From NCBI RefSeq assembly GCF_947492405.1, contig NZ_CANLMP010000002.1, forward strand, positions 434,001 to 498,000: a stretch of 64,000 nucleotides of DNA, read 5' to 3'. A model generated the notes under the pieces. The model was not told where the DNA came from. It did no database searches and saw nothing but the letters and a program-made list of their open reading frames with translations. Shown here piece by piece: positions 19,400 to 27,843 of this stretch. The stretch's first letter is position 1. Each line of letters begins with the position of its first letter. This stretch comes from an uncultured Aquimarina sp. (GTDB lineage Bacteria; Bacteroidota; Bacteroidia; Flavobacteriales; Flavobacteriaceae). The translations under genes were made by a program, and so were the position numbers.

Positions 19400-20365
19400 A
19401 TGGTTAAGATAACCGCCGCAGAAGTTAATAAATTAAGAAAAGCTACAGGTGCAGGAATGATGGACTGCAAAAAAGCATTAGTTGAAGCTGAAGGAGATTT
19501 CGACAAGGCTATAGATGTACTACGTAAAAAAGGACAGAAAGTTGCAGCTAAGAGAGCAGATCGTGACTCATCTGAAGGAGCCGCTATTGCCAAAATCAAT
19601 GCAGACAATACTGCCGGCGTATCCATAGTTCTAGGTTGTGAAACAGATTTCGTTGGTAAAAATGATAGCTTTGTTGCTCTAGCAAATGAATTAGCAGAAT
19701 CAGCACTAAATTATAATTCTAAAGAAGAATTTTTAGCTTCTGATTTTGGAGGAATGACCGTTGCAGAAAAATTAGTTGAACAAACTGGTGTTATTGGCGA
19801 GAAATTAGAAATCAATGCTTTTTCTAAATTAGAAGCCCCTTATGTTGGTTCATACGTTCATATAAACAAAATTGCTGCACTAGTTGGACTTTCTTCTAAA
19901 GTAGATAAATCTGATGTATTAGCTAAAGATTTAGCTATGCAGATTGCTTCTATGGGAGCGACAACACTTTCTTATAAAGATTTTGACCCTGCTTATGTAG
20001 CTTCAGAAACTGAAGCTAGAATAGCTGTAATCGAAAAAGACAATGAAGAATTAGGTCGTTTAGGTAAAACACTAAAAAATGTACCTCAATACATATCAAT
20101 GTCTCAACTTACTCCTGAAGTTTTAGCGAAAGCAGAAGAAGATGCAAAAGCAGAACTAAAAGCTGAAGGTAAGCCAGAACAAATATGGGATAGAATTCTT
20201 CCTGGAAAAATGGAAAGATTTATTTCTGATAATACTACTCTTGATCAAGAGCAATGTCTTCTTGACCAAAATTTTATCAAAGACGAAAAAATCAATGTTG
20301 CTAAGTATGTTAAATCATATGGAGATGTTGAAGTAACTTCATTTGAAAGAGTTACACTAGGTTAA
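19400..20365 (+). CDS. tsf: translation elongation factor Ts
   Basis: EF-Ts (321 residues), the guanine nucleotide exchange factor for EF-Tu. The N-terminal UBA-like domain reads ITAAEVNKLRKATGAGMMDC. The core carries the hallmark GCETDFVGKNDSFVALANELA (around residues 79-100), and the subdomains continue to a C-terminal FERVTLG. Length is somewhat above that of E. coli EF-Ts, owing to an inserted stretch between the core and C-terminal modules. It lies downstream of rpsB after a hairpin with a T-run and ends before a perfect terminator. Confidence 0.98.
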   Translation: MVKITAAEVNKLRKATGAGMMDCKKALVEAEGDFDKAIDVLRKKGQKVAAKRADRDSSEGAAIAKINADNTAGVSIVLGCETDFVGKNDSFVALANELAESALNYNSKEEFLASDFGGMTVAEKLVEQTGVIGEKLEINAFSKLEAPYVGSYVHINKIAALVGLSSKVDKSDVLAKDLAMQIASMGATTLSYKDFDPAYVASETEARIAVIEKDNEELGRLGKTLKNVPQYISMSQLTPEVLAKAEEDAKAELKAEGKPEQIWDRILPGKMERFISDNTTLDQEQCLLDQNFIKDEKINVAKYVKSYGDVEVTSFERVTLG

Positions 20366-20401
20366 TATCTTTAGACAAGATACAATCTATTTGGTGAAAA
20401 C

Positions 20402-20432
20402 AAAAAGCCGCTTCAATTGAAGCGGCTTTTTT
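20402..20432 (+). terminator. terminator after tsf
   Basis: AAAAAGCCGCTTCAA followed directly by its exact reverse complement (20402-20431), then further T. A 15-bp stem with a GC core closes the rpsB-tsf unit. Confidence 0.92.
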
Positions 20433-20789
20433 CTTCATTTTTCGAAATATTTTTTCGTAGAATTTAAAATGCTTTTCTAAACATTCTGGACCCCTCCAAA
20501 ATGCTACCCCAAAAAAGACTAACTCCCCAATCAGTCTAGAATGCATATTACACTTTCGTGAACATGCAAATTCTTAAAAAACATTTCAATACTAATTCAA
20601 AAAAATTCCTCATCTCCCCTCTTTTTGTTTTCCTTGTACAAACCTATAACATTATCTAAAGCCAATCAATAGGGGCGTCAGGGGAAAAGAACCCTTTTTT
20701 AATATAGCAACTCTATTTTAACATTTCTAGCCTATTTCAGAAAGATTTACCTTTAGCTATTAAAGTATTTTCTAAATTAAGAATATCAT
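20433..20789. other. intergenic region between tsf and pyrH
   Basis: No convincing coding frame is present. Near 20680-20700 AGGG and CCCT flank a short A-rich loop and are followed by six T, a weak terminator-like hairpin with no recognisable gene upstream. The rest is AT-rich sequence with short C-runs; I see no RNA gene in it. Confidence 0.4.
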
Positions 20790-20797
20790 TATATTTG
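20790..20797 (+). promoter_or_regulatory. -7 element of the pyrH-frr promoter
   Basis: TATATTTG (20790-20797), 18 bases before the pyrH start, matches TAnnTTTG. A T-rich stretch about 19 bases upstream may serve as the -33 element. The 5' leader would be very short. Confidence 0.6.
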
Positions 20798-20814
20798 CAC
20801 CACAGTTCAAGCAA

Positions 20815-21525
20815 ATGATGAAATACAATAGAATATTACTAAAATTATCAGGAGAAGCCCTGATGGGAGAGCGTCAATATGGTATTGACCCTAAAAGATT
20901 GGCGGAATATGCTAATGAAATTAAACAAATAACTAATAAAGGCGTAGAAGTAGCTATAGTTATAGGTGGTGGTAATATTTTTAGAGGTGTCGCTGGTGCT
21001 AGCAAAGGAATGGATAGGGTTCAGGCGGATCATATGGGGATGCTTGCAACTGTGATCAATGGTTTAGCATTACAAAGCGCACTAGAAGATGCAGATATAC
21101 CTACCAGGCTTCAATCTGCTATAAAAATTAACGAAGTAGCAGAACCATTTATCAAAAGAAGAGCCATTAGGCACTTAGAAAAAGGAAGGGTTGTAATTTT
21201 TGGAGGGGGAACAGGTAATCCTTATTTCACAACAGATTCTGCAGCTGTATTAAGAGCAATAGAAATCAATGCAGATGTAATCCTTAAGGGGACAAGAGTA
21301 GATGGAATCTACACAGCAGACCCTGAAAAAGATTCGCAAGCTACTAAATTTGATTTCATTACATTTGATGATGTTTTAAGAAAAGGACTTAAAGTAATGG
21401 ACACAACAGCATTTACGCTAAGTCAAGAAAATGAATTGCCAATTATAGTTTTTGATATGAATAAAACTGGAAACTTATTAAGAGTTATTTCAGGAGAATC
21501 TATTGGAACAAAAGTAAACCTATAA
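20815..21525 (+). CDS. pyrH: UMP kinase
   Basis: Bacterial UMP kinase (236 residues) of the amino-acid-kinase fold, converting UMP plus ATP to UDP in pyrimidine nucleotide synthesis. Conserved stretches are [12 protein letters not shown] (phosphate binding), [45 protein letters not shown] and [14 protein letters not shown]. Two adjacent ATG codons (20815 and 20818) could serve as start; the protein differs by one Met only. It is followed 51 bases later by frr, the usual pyrH-frr pairing. Confidence 0.97.
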   Translation: MMKYNRILLKLSGEALMGERQYGIDPKRLAEYANEIKQITNKGVEVAIVIGGGNIFRGVAGASKGMDRVQADHMGMLATVINGLALQSALEDADIPTRLQSAIKINEVAEPFIKRRAIRHLEKGRVVIFGGGTGNPYFTTDSAAVLRAIEINADVILKGTRVDGIYTADPEKDSQATKFDFITFDDVLRKGLKVMDTTAFTLSQENELPIIVFDMNKTGNLLRVISGESIGTKVNL

Positions 21526-21576
21526 GAATAGTGGCTCGTTTTGTGATTCACTAACAAACAAAAGAACTATATTAAG

Positions 21577-22140
21577 ATGAACGAAGAAGTAAATTTTATT
21601 CTGGATTCAACTAAAGAATCTATGCAGGGTGCAATAGCCCATTTAGAAAAACAGTTAATTGTAATTAGAGCAGGAAAAGCATCTCCAGCTATGCTTAGTG
21701 GAGTTATGGTAGAATATTACGGAAATCCTACGCCATTAAATCAAGTAGGAAACGTAAATACGCCTGATGCCAGAACAATTACAATACAGCCTTTTGAGAA
21801 ATCTTTAATTCAAGAAATCGAAAAAGCAATTTTAGCAGCCAACCTTGGCTTTAACCCGATGAATAATGGAGAAAGTGTAATCATAAGCGTACCTCCATTG
21901 ACTGAAGAACGTCGTAGAGACCTTGTGAAACAAGCGAAAGCCGAGGCTGAAGACTCAAAAGTTGGTGTACGAAATGATCGCAAAAATGCGAATACTGAGA
22001 TAAAAAAATTAGAAAAGGATGGGTTATCTGAAGATATGGCTAAAAATACCGAGACAGACATTCAGCAATTAACTGATACCTATATCAAGAAAATTGACGA
22101 AATGCTAGCTGTTAAGGAAAAAGAGATTATGACAGTCTAA
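21577..22140 (+). CDS. frr: ribosome recycling factor
   Basis: RRF (187 residues), which with EF-G splits post-termination ribosomes. The two-domain pattern is complete: the helix containing SMQGAIAHLEKQLIVIRAGKASP, the insert VEYYGNPTPLNQVGNVNTPD, and the C-terminal helical arm PPLTEERRRDLVKQAKAEAE through the terminal helix. Start ATG at 21577. It lies 51 bases after pyrH in the same transcription unit, which ends at the hairpin at 22157. Confidence 0.97.
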   Translation: MNEEVNFILDSTKESMQGAIAHLEKQLIVIRAGKASPAMLSGVMVEYYGNPTPLNQVGNVNTPDARTITIQPFEKSLIQEIEKAILAANLGFNPMNNGESVIISVPPLTEERRRDLVKQAKAEAEDSKVGVRNDRKNANTEIKKLEKDGLSEDMAKNTETDIQQLTDTYIKKIDEMLAVKEKEIMTV

Positions 22141-22156
22141 TTATACTAAACTTACA

Positions 22157-22190
22157 AAACAGAAGTGTTTTTACAAAAACACTTCTGTTT
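22157..22190 (+). terminator. terminator after frr
   Basis: AAACAGAAGTGTTTTT pairs perfectly with AAAAACACTTCTGTTT over a two-base AC gap (in practice a slightly shorter stem with a 4-6 nt loop). It lies 16 bases after the frr stop and closes the pyrH-frr unit. Confidence 0.85.
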
Positions 22191-22220
22191 ATCTTCAATT
22201 CTTATGAATCAATTCGGATA

Positions 22221-24662
22221 ATGCAAAACAAACTCTTCTGTTTATTATTTTTTACTCATTTTGTTTTACTATCTCAAATTAGCATTACCGGAAAAGTAAT
22301 TGATCAAAGTACCAGCCAACCACTACCTTTTGCTACCGTAAAAACAGATCATAACTCTTATGCACTAACATCCTCAAAAGGTGAGTTCGTAATAAGATGT
22401 GATAGCTATCCTGTTAACCTTACCATAAGCTATATTGGATATAATAAGAAAAAATTTTCTATAAAATCCGAAGACATCGTAAAAGTAGAGATTCAACTTT
22501 CCCCTAAACAAGAAAGTTTAGGAACAGTAAAATTAGATGTCCCTGGAAGTATTGCTTCTAATATTATTAAACAAGCTATTATCAACAAAAGCGATAATAA
22601 CCCAAATAAAACTCTACAAAATTATAATTATAAAAGTTATAATAAGTTTAAAATTACTGAAGATAATCAAGCAAGATTCGAAACTCCCGATACTACAGGC
22701 GTAGACATGGAACGTATCTTTAACGATGCTCACTCTTTTCTTTCTGAAAAAGTAAGTCAACATCAGTTCAATAAAGGCCGCGACGAAAAAGAAACTGTTC
22801 TTGCCTCCAGAATGACTGGATTTAACAAACCAGTATACAATGTACTAGGAATCAAAATTCAGTCTAACTCGCTATATCAGGAAAATTATGTGATTTTTAA
22901 TAACCGATATGCCGGTCCTTTGTCCAACAGAGCTCTCAAAAATTATTATTACAAGGTACTGGACACTACACAAGGCAAAAGGCCAGCCTATGTCATACTA
23001 TTTCAACCAAGACGATCTAAAAAAATAGCAAGTCTTGAAGGAGTTTTATATCTGGATATGGAAACCTTAGCCATTCAGAAAGCAGTTGCCGAATTAAGAG
23101 GAGAGCTCAATGTAATGGCGACCCATGATTTTGAATACAATGCTGAAGAAAAATTATGGTTCCCACTAAATCAAGAAGTAACTATTAGACCCGGTATTGG
23201 AAAACAAAAAGTTACTCTATTCGGAGGTCAAATTTCAGTTGGCAGGCTAGGGAATGATCAGAAAAGTTTTACAGGCAATAATGACTTCTTAATTTCTAAA
23301 ACTGATTTCTTTGATTATACGATCAAACCGGATTCTAAAATTAAACTTCAACAATCCGCGATTGAAATAGCGCCTGAAGCAACTACTAGAAGTGAAGAAT
23401 ACTGGAATACATACAGGACAACAGCCATTACAGAAAAAGATTTAAAATCCTTTCCTATCGTGGATAGTATTGTCCAAGCGCAGAACATAGAACGAAGAAT
23501 CGACGTTATTCAGAGTTTTAACATTGGATACTACCCTGTTGGATTTTTCGATTTTGATCTAACCTATCCTATTAAATACAACAATTTTGAAGGATTACGT
23601 TTGGGGCTTGGGGGATTAACAAATGAGAAATTTTCTAAAAGATTTCGTGCAGAGGGTTATCTCGTTTATGGCTTTAGAGATGGGAAATTTAAATTTGGAC
23701 TAGGTGGTGGAGTTTTATTAAATAAGGATTCGGGATCTTGGTTAAATGTTAATTACACTGATGACCTTAAAGAAGTTGGTAGTTTCTTTTATTTAACTGA
23801 TAGGCGTGTCTATTCGCTATTCGAACCACGTTTAGTAAATATAGATTTCTACTACAAACACAGGACCTGGAGCACAAGTTTACAGCATAGGATTTTACCA
23901 AAATTATTATCAGAAACTCAGATTTCTGTTAGTAATATTGATCAAACTGGTGGCTACACATATTTTGATGATGGCACTTTATTCTCGCAATACAAAACTG
24001 CAGAATCCACCATAGCACTTAGATGGAGTCCATTTAGCAAATTTTTAAAAACACCTAATGGTTACAAAGAAATACAAGACGGATACCCAAAAATCACAGC
24101 CCAATACACACAAGGGTATAAGGGAATATTTGATAGTGATTTTAATTATAGTAAAATAGGCATTAAAGCAGAATATATAATTAATCGCCTTAATCAATCA
24201 AGCACAAGTTTATTATTGGAAGCGGATATTGCAAGTGGCGATGTACCACTTACGCACTTATATCACGCATATCCAAATGCCCCAACCAAAGAAACAGTTT
24301 TTCAAAGGTTTTCTGTAGCAGGACGAAGAAGTTTCGAAACTATGTATTTTAGCGAATTTTTTAGTGATCGACTTGCTACTTTACAAATAAGACATAAACT
24401 CAGGCCCTTTAAGATAGCCAGTTGGCTTAAACCAGAAATGGTATTAATTACTAGATATGCAATCGGGGATGTAAGTAATAGAGATAAACATCTGGGTGTT
24501 AACTTTAATTCTCTTCAACAAGGTTATCAAGAATCCGGCTTCGAAATAAACAAGCTTTTTGCTGGTTTTGGACTAAGTTTTGCTTATCGTTATGGCGCAT
24601 ATCACCTGCCAAAACTAGAAGACAACATTGCGTTTAAATTCACTTTTTACCTAAAGCTATAA
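22221..24662 (+). CDS. DUF5686 outer-membrane barrel with carboxypeptidase-regulatory domain
   Basis: An 813-residue envelope protein. A signal peptide (about 1-18, ending near LLSQ) is followed by a CarboxypepD_reg-like beta-sandwich (about 20-95: ITGKVIDQSTSQPLPFATVK ... ISYIGYNKKKFSI), then the DUF5686 region to the C-terminus. It is rich in amphipathic strands and ends in an aromatic residue pattern (FKFTFYLKL) typical of outer-membrane barrels. The family is conserved in Bacteroidota without an established function; an outer-membrane assembly or uptake role is only a guess. The gene stands between a terminator and the promoter of the RND exporter. Confidence 0.87.
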   Translation: MQNKLFCLLFFTHFVLLSQISITGKVIDQSTSQPLPFATVKTDHNSYALTSSKGEFVIRCDSYPVNLTISYIGYNKKKFSIKSEDIVKVEIQLSPKQESLGTVKLDVPGSIASNIIKQAIINKSDNNPNKTLQNYNYKSYNKFKITEDNQARFETPDTTGVDMERIFNDAHSFLSEKVSQHQFNKGRDEKETVLASRMTGFNKPVYNVLGIKIQSNSLYQENYVIFNNRYAGPLSNRALKNYYYKVLDTTQGKRPAYVILFQPRRSKKIASLEGVLYLDMETLAIQKAVAELRGELNVMATHDFEYNAEEKLWFPLNQEVTIRPGIGKQKVTLFGGQISVGRLGNDQKSFTGNNDFLISKTDFFDYTIKPDSKIKLQQSAIEIAPEATTRSEEYWNTYRTTAITEKDLKSFPIVDSIVQAQNIERRIDVIQSFNIGYYPVGFFDFDLTYPIKYNNFEGLRLGLGGLTNEKFSKRFRAEGYLVYGFRDGKFKFGLGGGVLLNKDSGSWLNVNYTDDLKEVGSFFYLTDRRVYSLFEPRLVNIDFYYKHRTWSTSLQHRILPKLLSETQISVSNIDQTGGYTYFDDGTLFSQYKTAESTIALRWSPFSKFLKTPNGYKEIQDGYPKITAQYTQGYKGIFDSDFNYSKIGIKAEYIINRLNQSSTSLLLEADIASGDVPLTHLYHAYPNAPTKETVFQRFSVAGRRSFETMYFSEFFSDRLATLQIRHKLRPFKIASWLKPEMVLITRYAIGDVSNRDKHLGVNFNSLQQGYQESGFEINKLFAGFGLSFAYRYGAYHLPKLEDNIAFKFTFYLKL

Positions 24663-24723
24663 CATAACTATATTTATTAATTTTCTTTTGGAGATTTTTT
24701 TAAGTATTAAAACCTCAAATTCT

Positions 24724-24731
24724 TACATTTG
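24724..24731 (+). promoter_or_regulatory. -7 element upstream of the RND exporter
   Basis: TACATTTG at 24724-24731, 17 bases before the ATG, matches the Bacteroidetes TAnnTTTG box. A T-run about 19 bases upstream could act as the -33 element. Confidence 0.6.
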
Positions 24732-24748
24732 CAGAAGGAAAATAGAGC

Positions 24749-27160
24749 ATGGCAAAGTTATTAACTTTCGGGTTTTGGAATACATTAGCTGGAATTATAC
24801 TCCGTAATAGAGCAGCAATTTTTATAATTATAATCGGTATCACCGTTTTTCTCGGATTTCAGTGGAAAAATATGCGTTTTTCTTTTTCGGAAGCGAACCT
24901 TCTTCCAGATGATCACGAAGTAAACATAAAATATCAGGAATTTCTGGATAAATTTGGAGATGAGGGTAATCTCATTGTCATGGCGGTAAATGACAGCTCT
25001 CTTTTTACACCAACAAAACTAAAAGCCTGGAATGATTTTAATGATGCATTCAAACAATATAGCGAGATCGATCTGGTAATTTCTGTTAGTGATTTAAAAA
25101 CTCTTAAAAAAGAAGATAATCCCGCTAGATTCGAACTTGTATCTTTTATAAAAGACAGTATATATACTGAAAAAAATGTTTCAGCATACGAAAACGAATT
25201 GTTCAACAAATTACCCTTTTATGAAGGGCTCATTTATAGCAACAAATCTAACACCATACAAAGTGCTATTTACCTTAATAAAGACATTGTAAATACAATT
25301 GTAAGAAAAAAGTTTATCGAAGAAGTTCTAAACCCTAAAGTTGAAGAATTCGAAGAAAAATTTGGGATGGACGTTAAAGTCTCTGGCATGCCATATATCA
25401 GAACAATGAATTCTCAGAATATCATGGATGAGATTCAGATATTTATTTTAGCGGCATTACTAGTTACATCGTTGATCTTCTTTTTCTTTTTCAGATCTTT
25501 CAGAGCAACTTTTATATCGATGACTGCGGTAATCATAGGTGTAATGTGGGCTTTTGGGTTACTAGGGCTTTTAGAGTATGAAATTACTGTTCTGACTGCT
25601 ATAATACCTCCATTAGTAATCGTTATCGGAATTCCAAACTGTATATTTTTAATTAACAAATATCAGCAAGAAATAAAAAAACACGGTAATAAAGCAAAAT
25701 CGCTACAACGTGTTATTACTAAAGTTGGAAATGCAACGCTAATGACTAATGTTACTACTGCTGCAGGTTTTGCTACATTTGCCTTAACAGAAAGTAAGTT
25801 ATTAAAAGAGTTCGGTATTGTGGCTGCATTAAATATCGTAGCACTATTCATCTTATGCTTACTGGTTATCACTATCATTTACAGTTACATGCCTCAACCA
25901 AAAGAAAGGCATCTAAAACATTTAGGAAAAAGATGGGTGGAGCGATTGGTTAACTGGATGGAGCACGTAGTCAAAAACCAAAGAATAACTATATACATCT
26001 CCTCTATTGTTATACTTATAGCAAGTATTATTGGGATTTACACAATAAAAGTTTCTGGAAGTTTATTAGAAGACATGCCTAAATCAGCAGGTTTTTTTAA
26101 GGATATTCAATTTTTTGAAGATGAGTTTGATGGCATTATGCCGCTAGAAATATTAATAGATACAAAGCGTAAACAAGGAGTCCTAAAACTACCTACTTTG
26201 CGGAGAATGGAACAATTAGAAGAGCTACTAGAAGAAACACCAGAGTTATCTAAACCTATTTCTATTGTCAACTTAGCAAAATACGCTAAGCAAACATATT
26301 ATAACGGAAATCCAAAATACTATCAACTACCCACAAGTCAGGAACGTAATTTTATTTTACCATACATCAAAAGCTTTGAATCTAAAACAGGAGCTATGAA
26401 TAGCTATATAGATTCTACTGGACAATATGCGAGAATAACTACATTCATGAAAGATGTAGGTACTGAAGAAATGGAGCGAATAGAAGCCAGTCTTGCTCCG
26501 AAATTAGAGAAACTATTTCCTAAAGATCGCTATGAAGTTACTTTTACAGGGAAAGCATTAATTTTCCAGAAAGGGACTACCTATTTAGTATGGAATCTCA
26601 TATTCTCTTTAGGTCTAGCTATTATATTAATAGCACTATTTATGGCTTGGATGTTTAGATCCGTTAAAATGATTGTTATATCATTAATACCTAATCTACT
26701 TCCTTTATTAATGACTGCTGGCTTAATGGGATTCTTGGGAGTCCCTATTAAACCATCAACGATATTAGTTTTTAGTATCGCTTTTGGGATTTCTGTAGAT
26801 GATACTATACATTTCTTAGCAAAGTATCGACAAGAATTAAAATCTAATCACTGGAGAATTCGTAAATCTGTTTTTGCTGCGTTAAAAGAAACTGGAGTTA
26901 GTATGTTTTACACTTCTACTGTTTTGTTCTTTGGCTTCTCTGTATTTATGATTTCGAGTTTTGGTGGAACCAAAGCATTAGGTGGATTAGTTTCGGCTAC
27001 TCTATTATTTGCAATGTTAGCCAATTTGTTATTATTACCTTCATTATTACTTTCTTTAGAAAGAAGTATTGCGAACAAAAAAACATTGAAAGAACCCGCA
27101 TTAAAAATTATTGCAAGCGATGATGATGAAGAGCTTCCGGAAGAAGATGAAAAGCAATAA
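24749..27160 (+). CDS. RND superfamily exporter (MMPL type)
   Basis: An 803-residue RND permease with the twofold plan of MMPL/SSD proteins: TM1 at about 20-40, a large extracytoplasmic loop, TM2-6 at about 225-385 (with the SSD-like block), TM7 near 412-435, a second loop, and TM8-12 at about 620-790 (SIAFGISVDDTIHFLAKYRQ is the second MMPL hallmark). The C-terminus is an acidic cytosolic tail (DDDEELPEEDEKQ). These proteins move hydrophobic compounds or lipids with the proton motive force; relatives in Bacteroidota include hopanoid and flexirubin-locus exporters, but no partner gene here fixes the substrate. No membrane-fusion protein is adjacent. Confidence 0.88.
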   Translation: MAKLLTFGFWNTLAGIILRNRAAIFIIIIGITVFLGFQWKNMRFSFSEANLLPDDHEVNIKYQEFLDKFGDEGNLIVMAVNDSSLFTPTKLKAWNDFNDAFKQYSEIDLVISVSDLKTLKKEDNPARFELVSFIKDSIYTEKNVSAYENELFNKLPFYEGLIYSNKSNTIQSAIYLNKDIVNTIVRKKFIEEVLNPKVEEFEEKFGMDVKVSGMPYIRTMNSQNIMDEIQIFILAALLVTSLIFFFFFRSFRATFISMTAVIIGVMWAFGLLGLLEYEITVLTAIIPPLVIVIGIPNCIFLINKYQQEIKKHGNKAKSLQRVITKVGNATLMTNVTTAAGFATFALTESKLLKEFGIVAALNIVALFILCLLVITIIYSYMPQPKERHLKHLGKRWVERLVNWMEHVVKNQRITIYISSIVILIASIIGIYTIKVSGSLLEDMPKSAGFFKDIQFFEDEFDGIMPLEILIDTKRKQGVLKLPTLRRMEQLEELLEETPELSKPISIVNLAKYAKQTYYNGNPKYYQLPTSQERNFILPYIKSFESKTGAMNSYIDSTGQYARITTFMKDVGTEEMERIEASLAPKLEKLFPKDRYEVTFTGKALIFQKGTTYLVWNLIFSLGLAIILIALFMAWMFRSVKMIVISLIPNLLPLLMTAGLMGFLGVPIKPSTILVFSIAFGISVDDTIHFLAKYRQELKSNHWRIRKSVFAALKETGVSMFYTSTVLFFGFSVFMISSFGGTKALGGLVSATLLFAMLANLLLLPSLLLSLERSIANKKTLKEPALKIIASDDDEELPEEDEKQ

Positions 27161-27186
27161 AATTTTCACTATTTACTTACTTAAAA

Positions 27187-27215
27187 AAAAGAAGCCTCGT
27201 TAGTAAACTAACGAG
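27187..27215 (-). terminator. minus-strand intrinsic terminator
   Basis: CTCGTTAGT and ACTAACGAG pair over an AA gap (27196-27215). The T-run occurs only when read on the minus strand (GCTTCTTTTTTTT), so the hairpin terminates a leftward transcript, although the annotated genes on both sides read rightward. It supports a small minus-strand transcript from this gap. Confidence 0.6.
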
Positions 27216-27244
27216 ACTCCGTGTAAGATAGATTACCCCAAAAC

Positions 27245-27301
27245 CTATCGAACTAAACTTAACGTAAACACAATCGTCATAATTGCATATGCAAGATACA
27301 T
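27245..27301 (-). CDS. candidate 18-residue hydrophobic small protein
   Basis: On the minus strand an ATG at 27301 opens an 18-codon frame encoding MYLAYAIMTIVFTLSLVR, a single hydrophobic helix with a basic end. AAAAAGGGA lies directly before the ATG, and a minus-strand terminator follows the stop at about 30 bases. Codon content alone cannot prove a gene this short. The support is the terminator orientation plus the membrane-helix composition. No family is recognised. Confidence 0.35.
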   Translation of the reverse strand: MYLAYAIMTIVFTLSLVR

Positions 27302-27676
27302 TCCCTTTTTGTATTTTGAAACACATTCATGGGGGGGATTTCCCCCTTTTGTTAAAATAAACATTGTTTTAACATTTTTTTTGTAGTCATAAAATCATAT
27401 TTAAAAACTCAAACAACTAATAAATAGATATTTATAATAATTATTTTTGTAAGAATTTTTATTTATATTTCGAAAATAATCTTAAAAAAAAGTGATTTTT
27501 TCCCCAAAAAAGCTTCTTTTTATGGTTTTAACATAGAATTGCTCTAGAAAAAACCGACAGATATTAGCATATTTTAAAAACACCCGTTTTTATTAAAACA
27601 AAAACACACAAAAACATTTATTACTAAAATTCGTTTTTTTGAATACTAAGATTATGCATCAATTCGATTAAAAAAT
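27302..27676. other. AT-rich gap upstream of asnS
   Basis: No further coding frame is convincing. A GGGGG / CCCCC hairpin at 27331-27346 followed by TTTTG could terminate the RND gene transcript on the plus strand and would also sit in the leader of the minus-strand small ORF. The remainder is very AT-rich homopolymeric sequence. Confidence 0.4.
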
Positions 27677-27684
27677 TATCTTTG
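27677..27684 (+). promoter_or_regulatory. -7 element of the asnS promoter
   Basis: TATCTTTG at 27677-27684 matches TAnnTTTG. It implies a leader of about 150 nt before the asnS ATG, containing an AGTATTAT / ATAATACT hairpin (about 27772-27793) and a CATCG / CGATG hairpin. Confidence 0.5.
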
Positions 27685-27843
27685 CTAACTTTAAATTTTA
27701 TATCCTATATCTAGTAAAAAATGAAAGTTAGGCATATGACCTAATGAATTGATTAAATTAAGAGTAGAGGTAGTATTATAAGAAAAATAATACTGATTTT
27801 GCTCATATCATCGAACCGATGTAAAACAAATAAAATTAAACTG

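Noticed and set aside
20671..20700. Strong terminator or small RNA end upstream of pyrH
   Set aside because: Only four pairs can form before the T-run and no promoter or structured RNA precedes it convincingly.
27720..27744. Seven-codon ATG frame in the asnS leader as an attenuation peptide
   Set aside because: It contains no Asn codons and is not followed directly by mutually exclusive stem-loops, so it does not look like a leader peptide for asparagine control.
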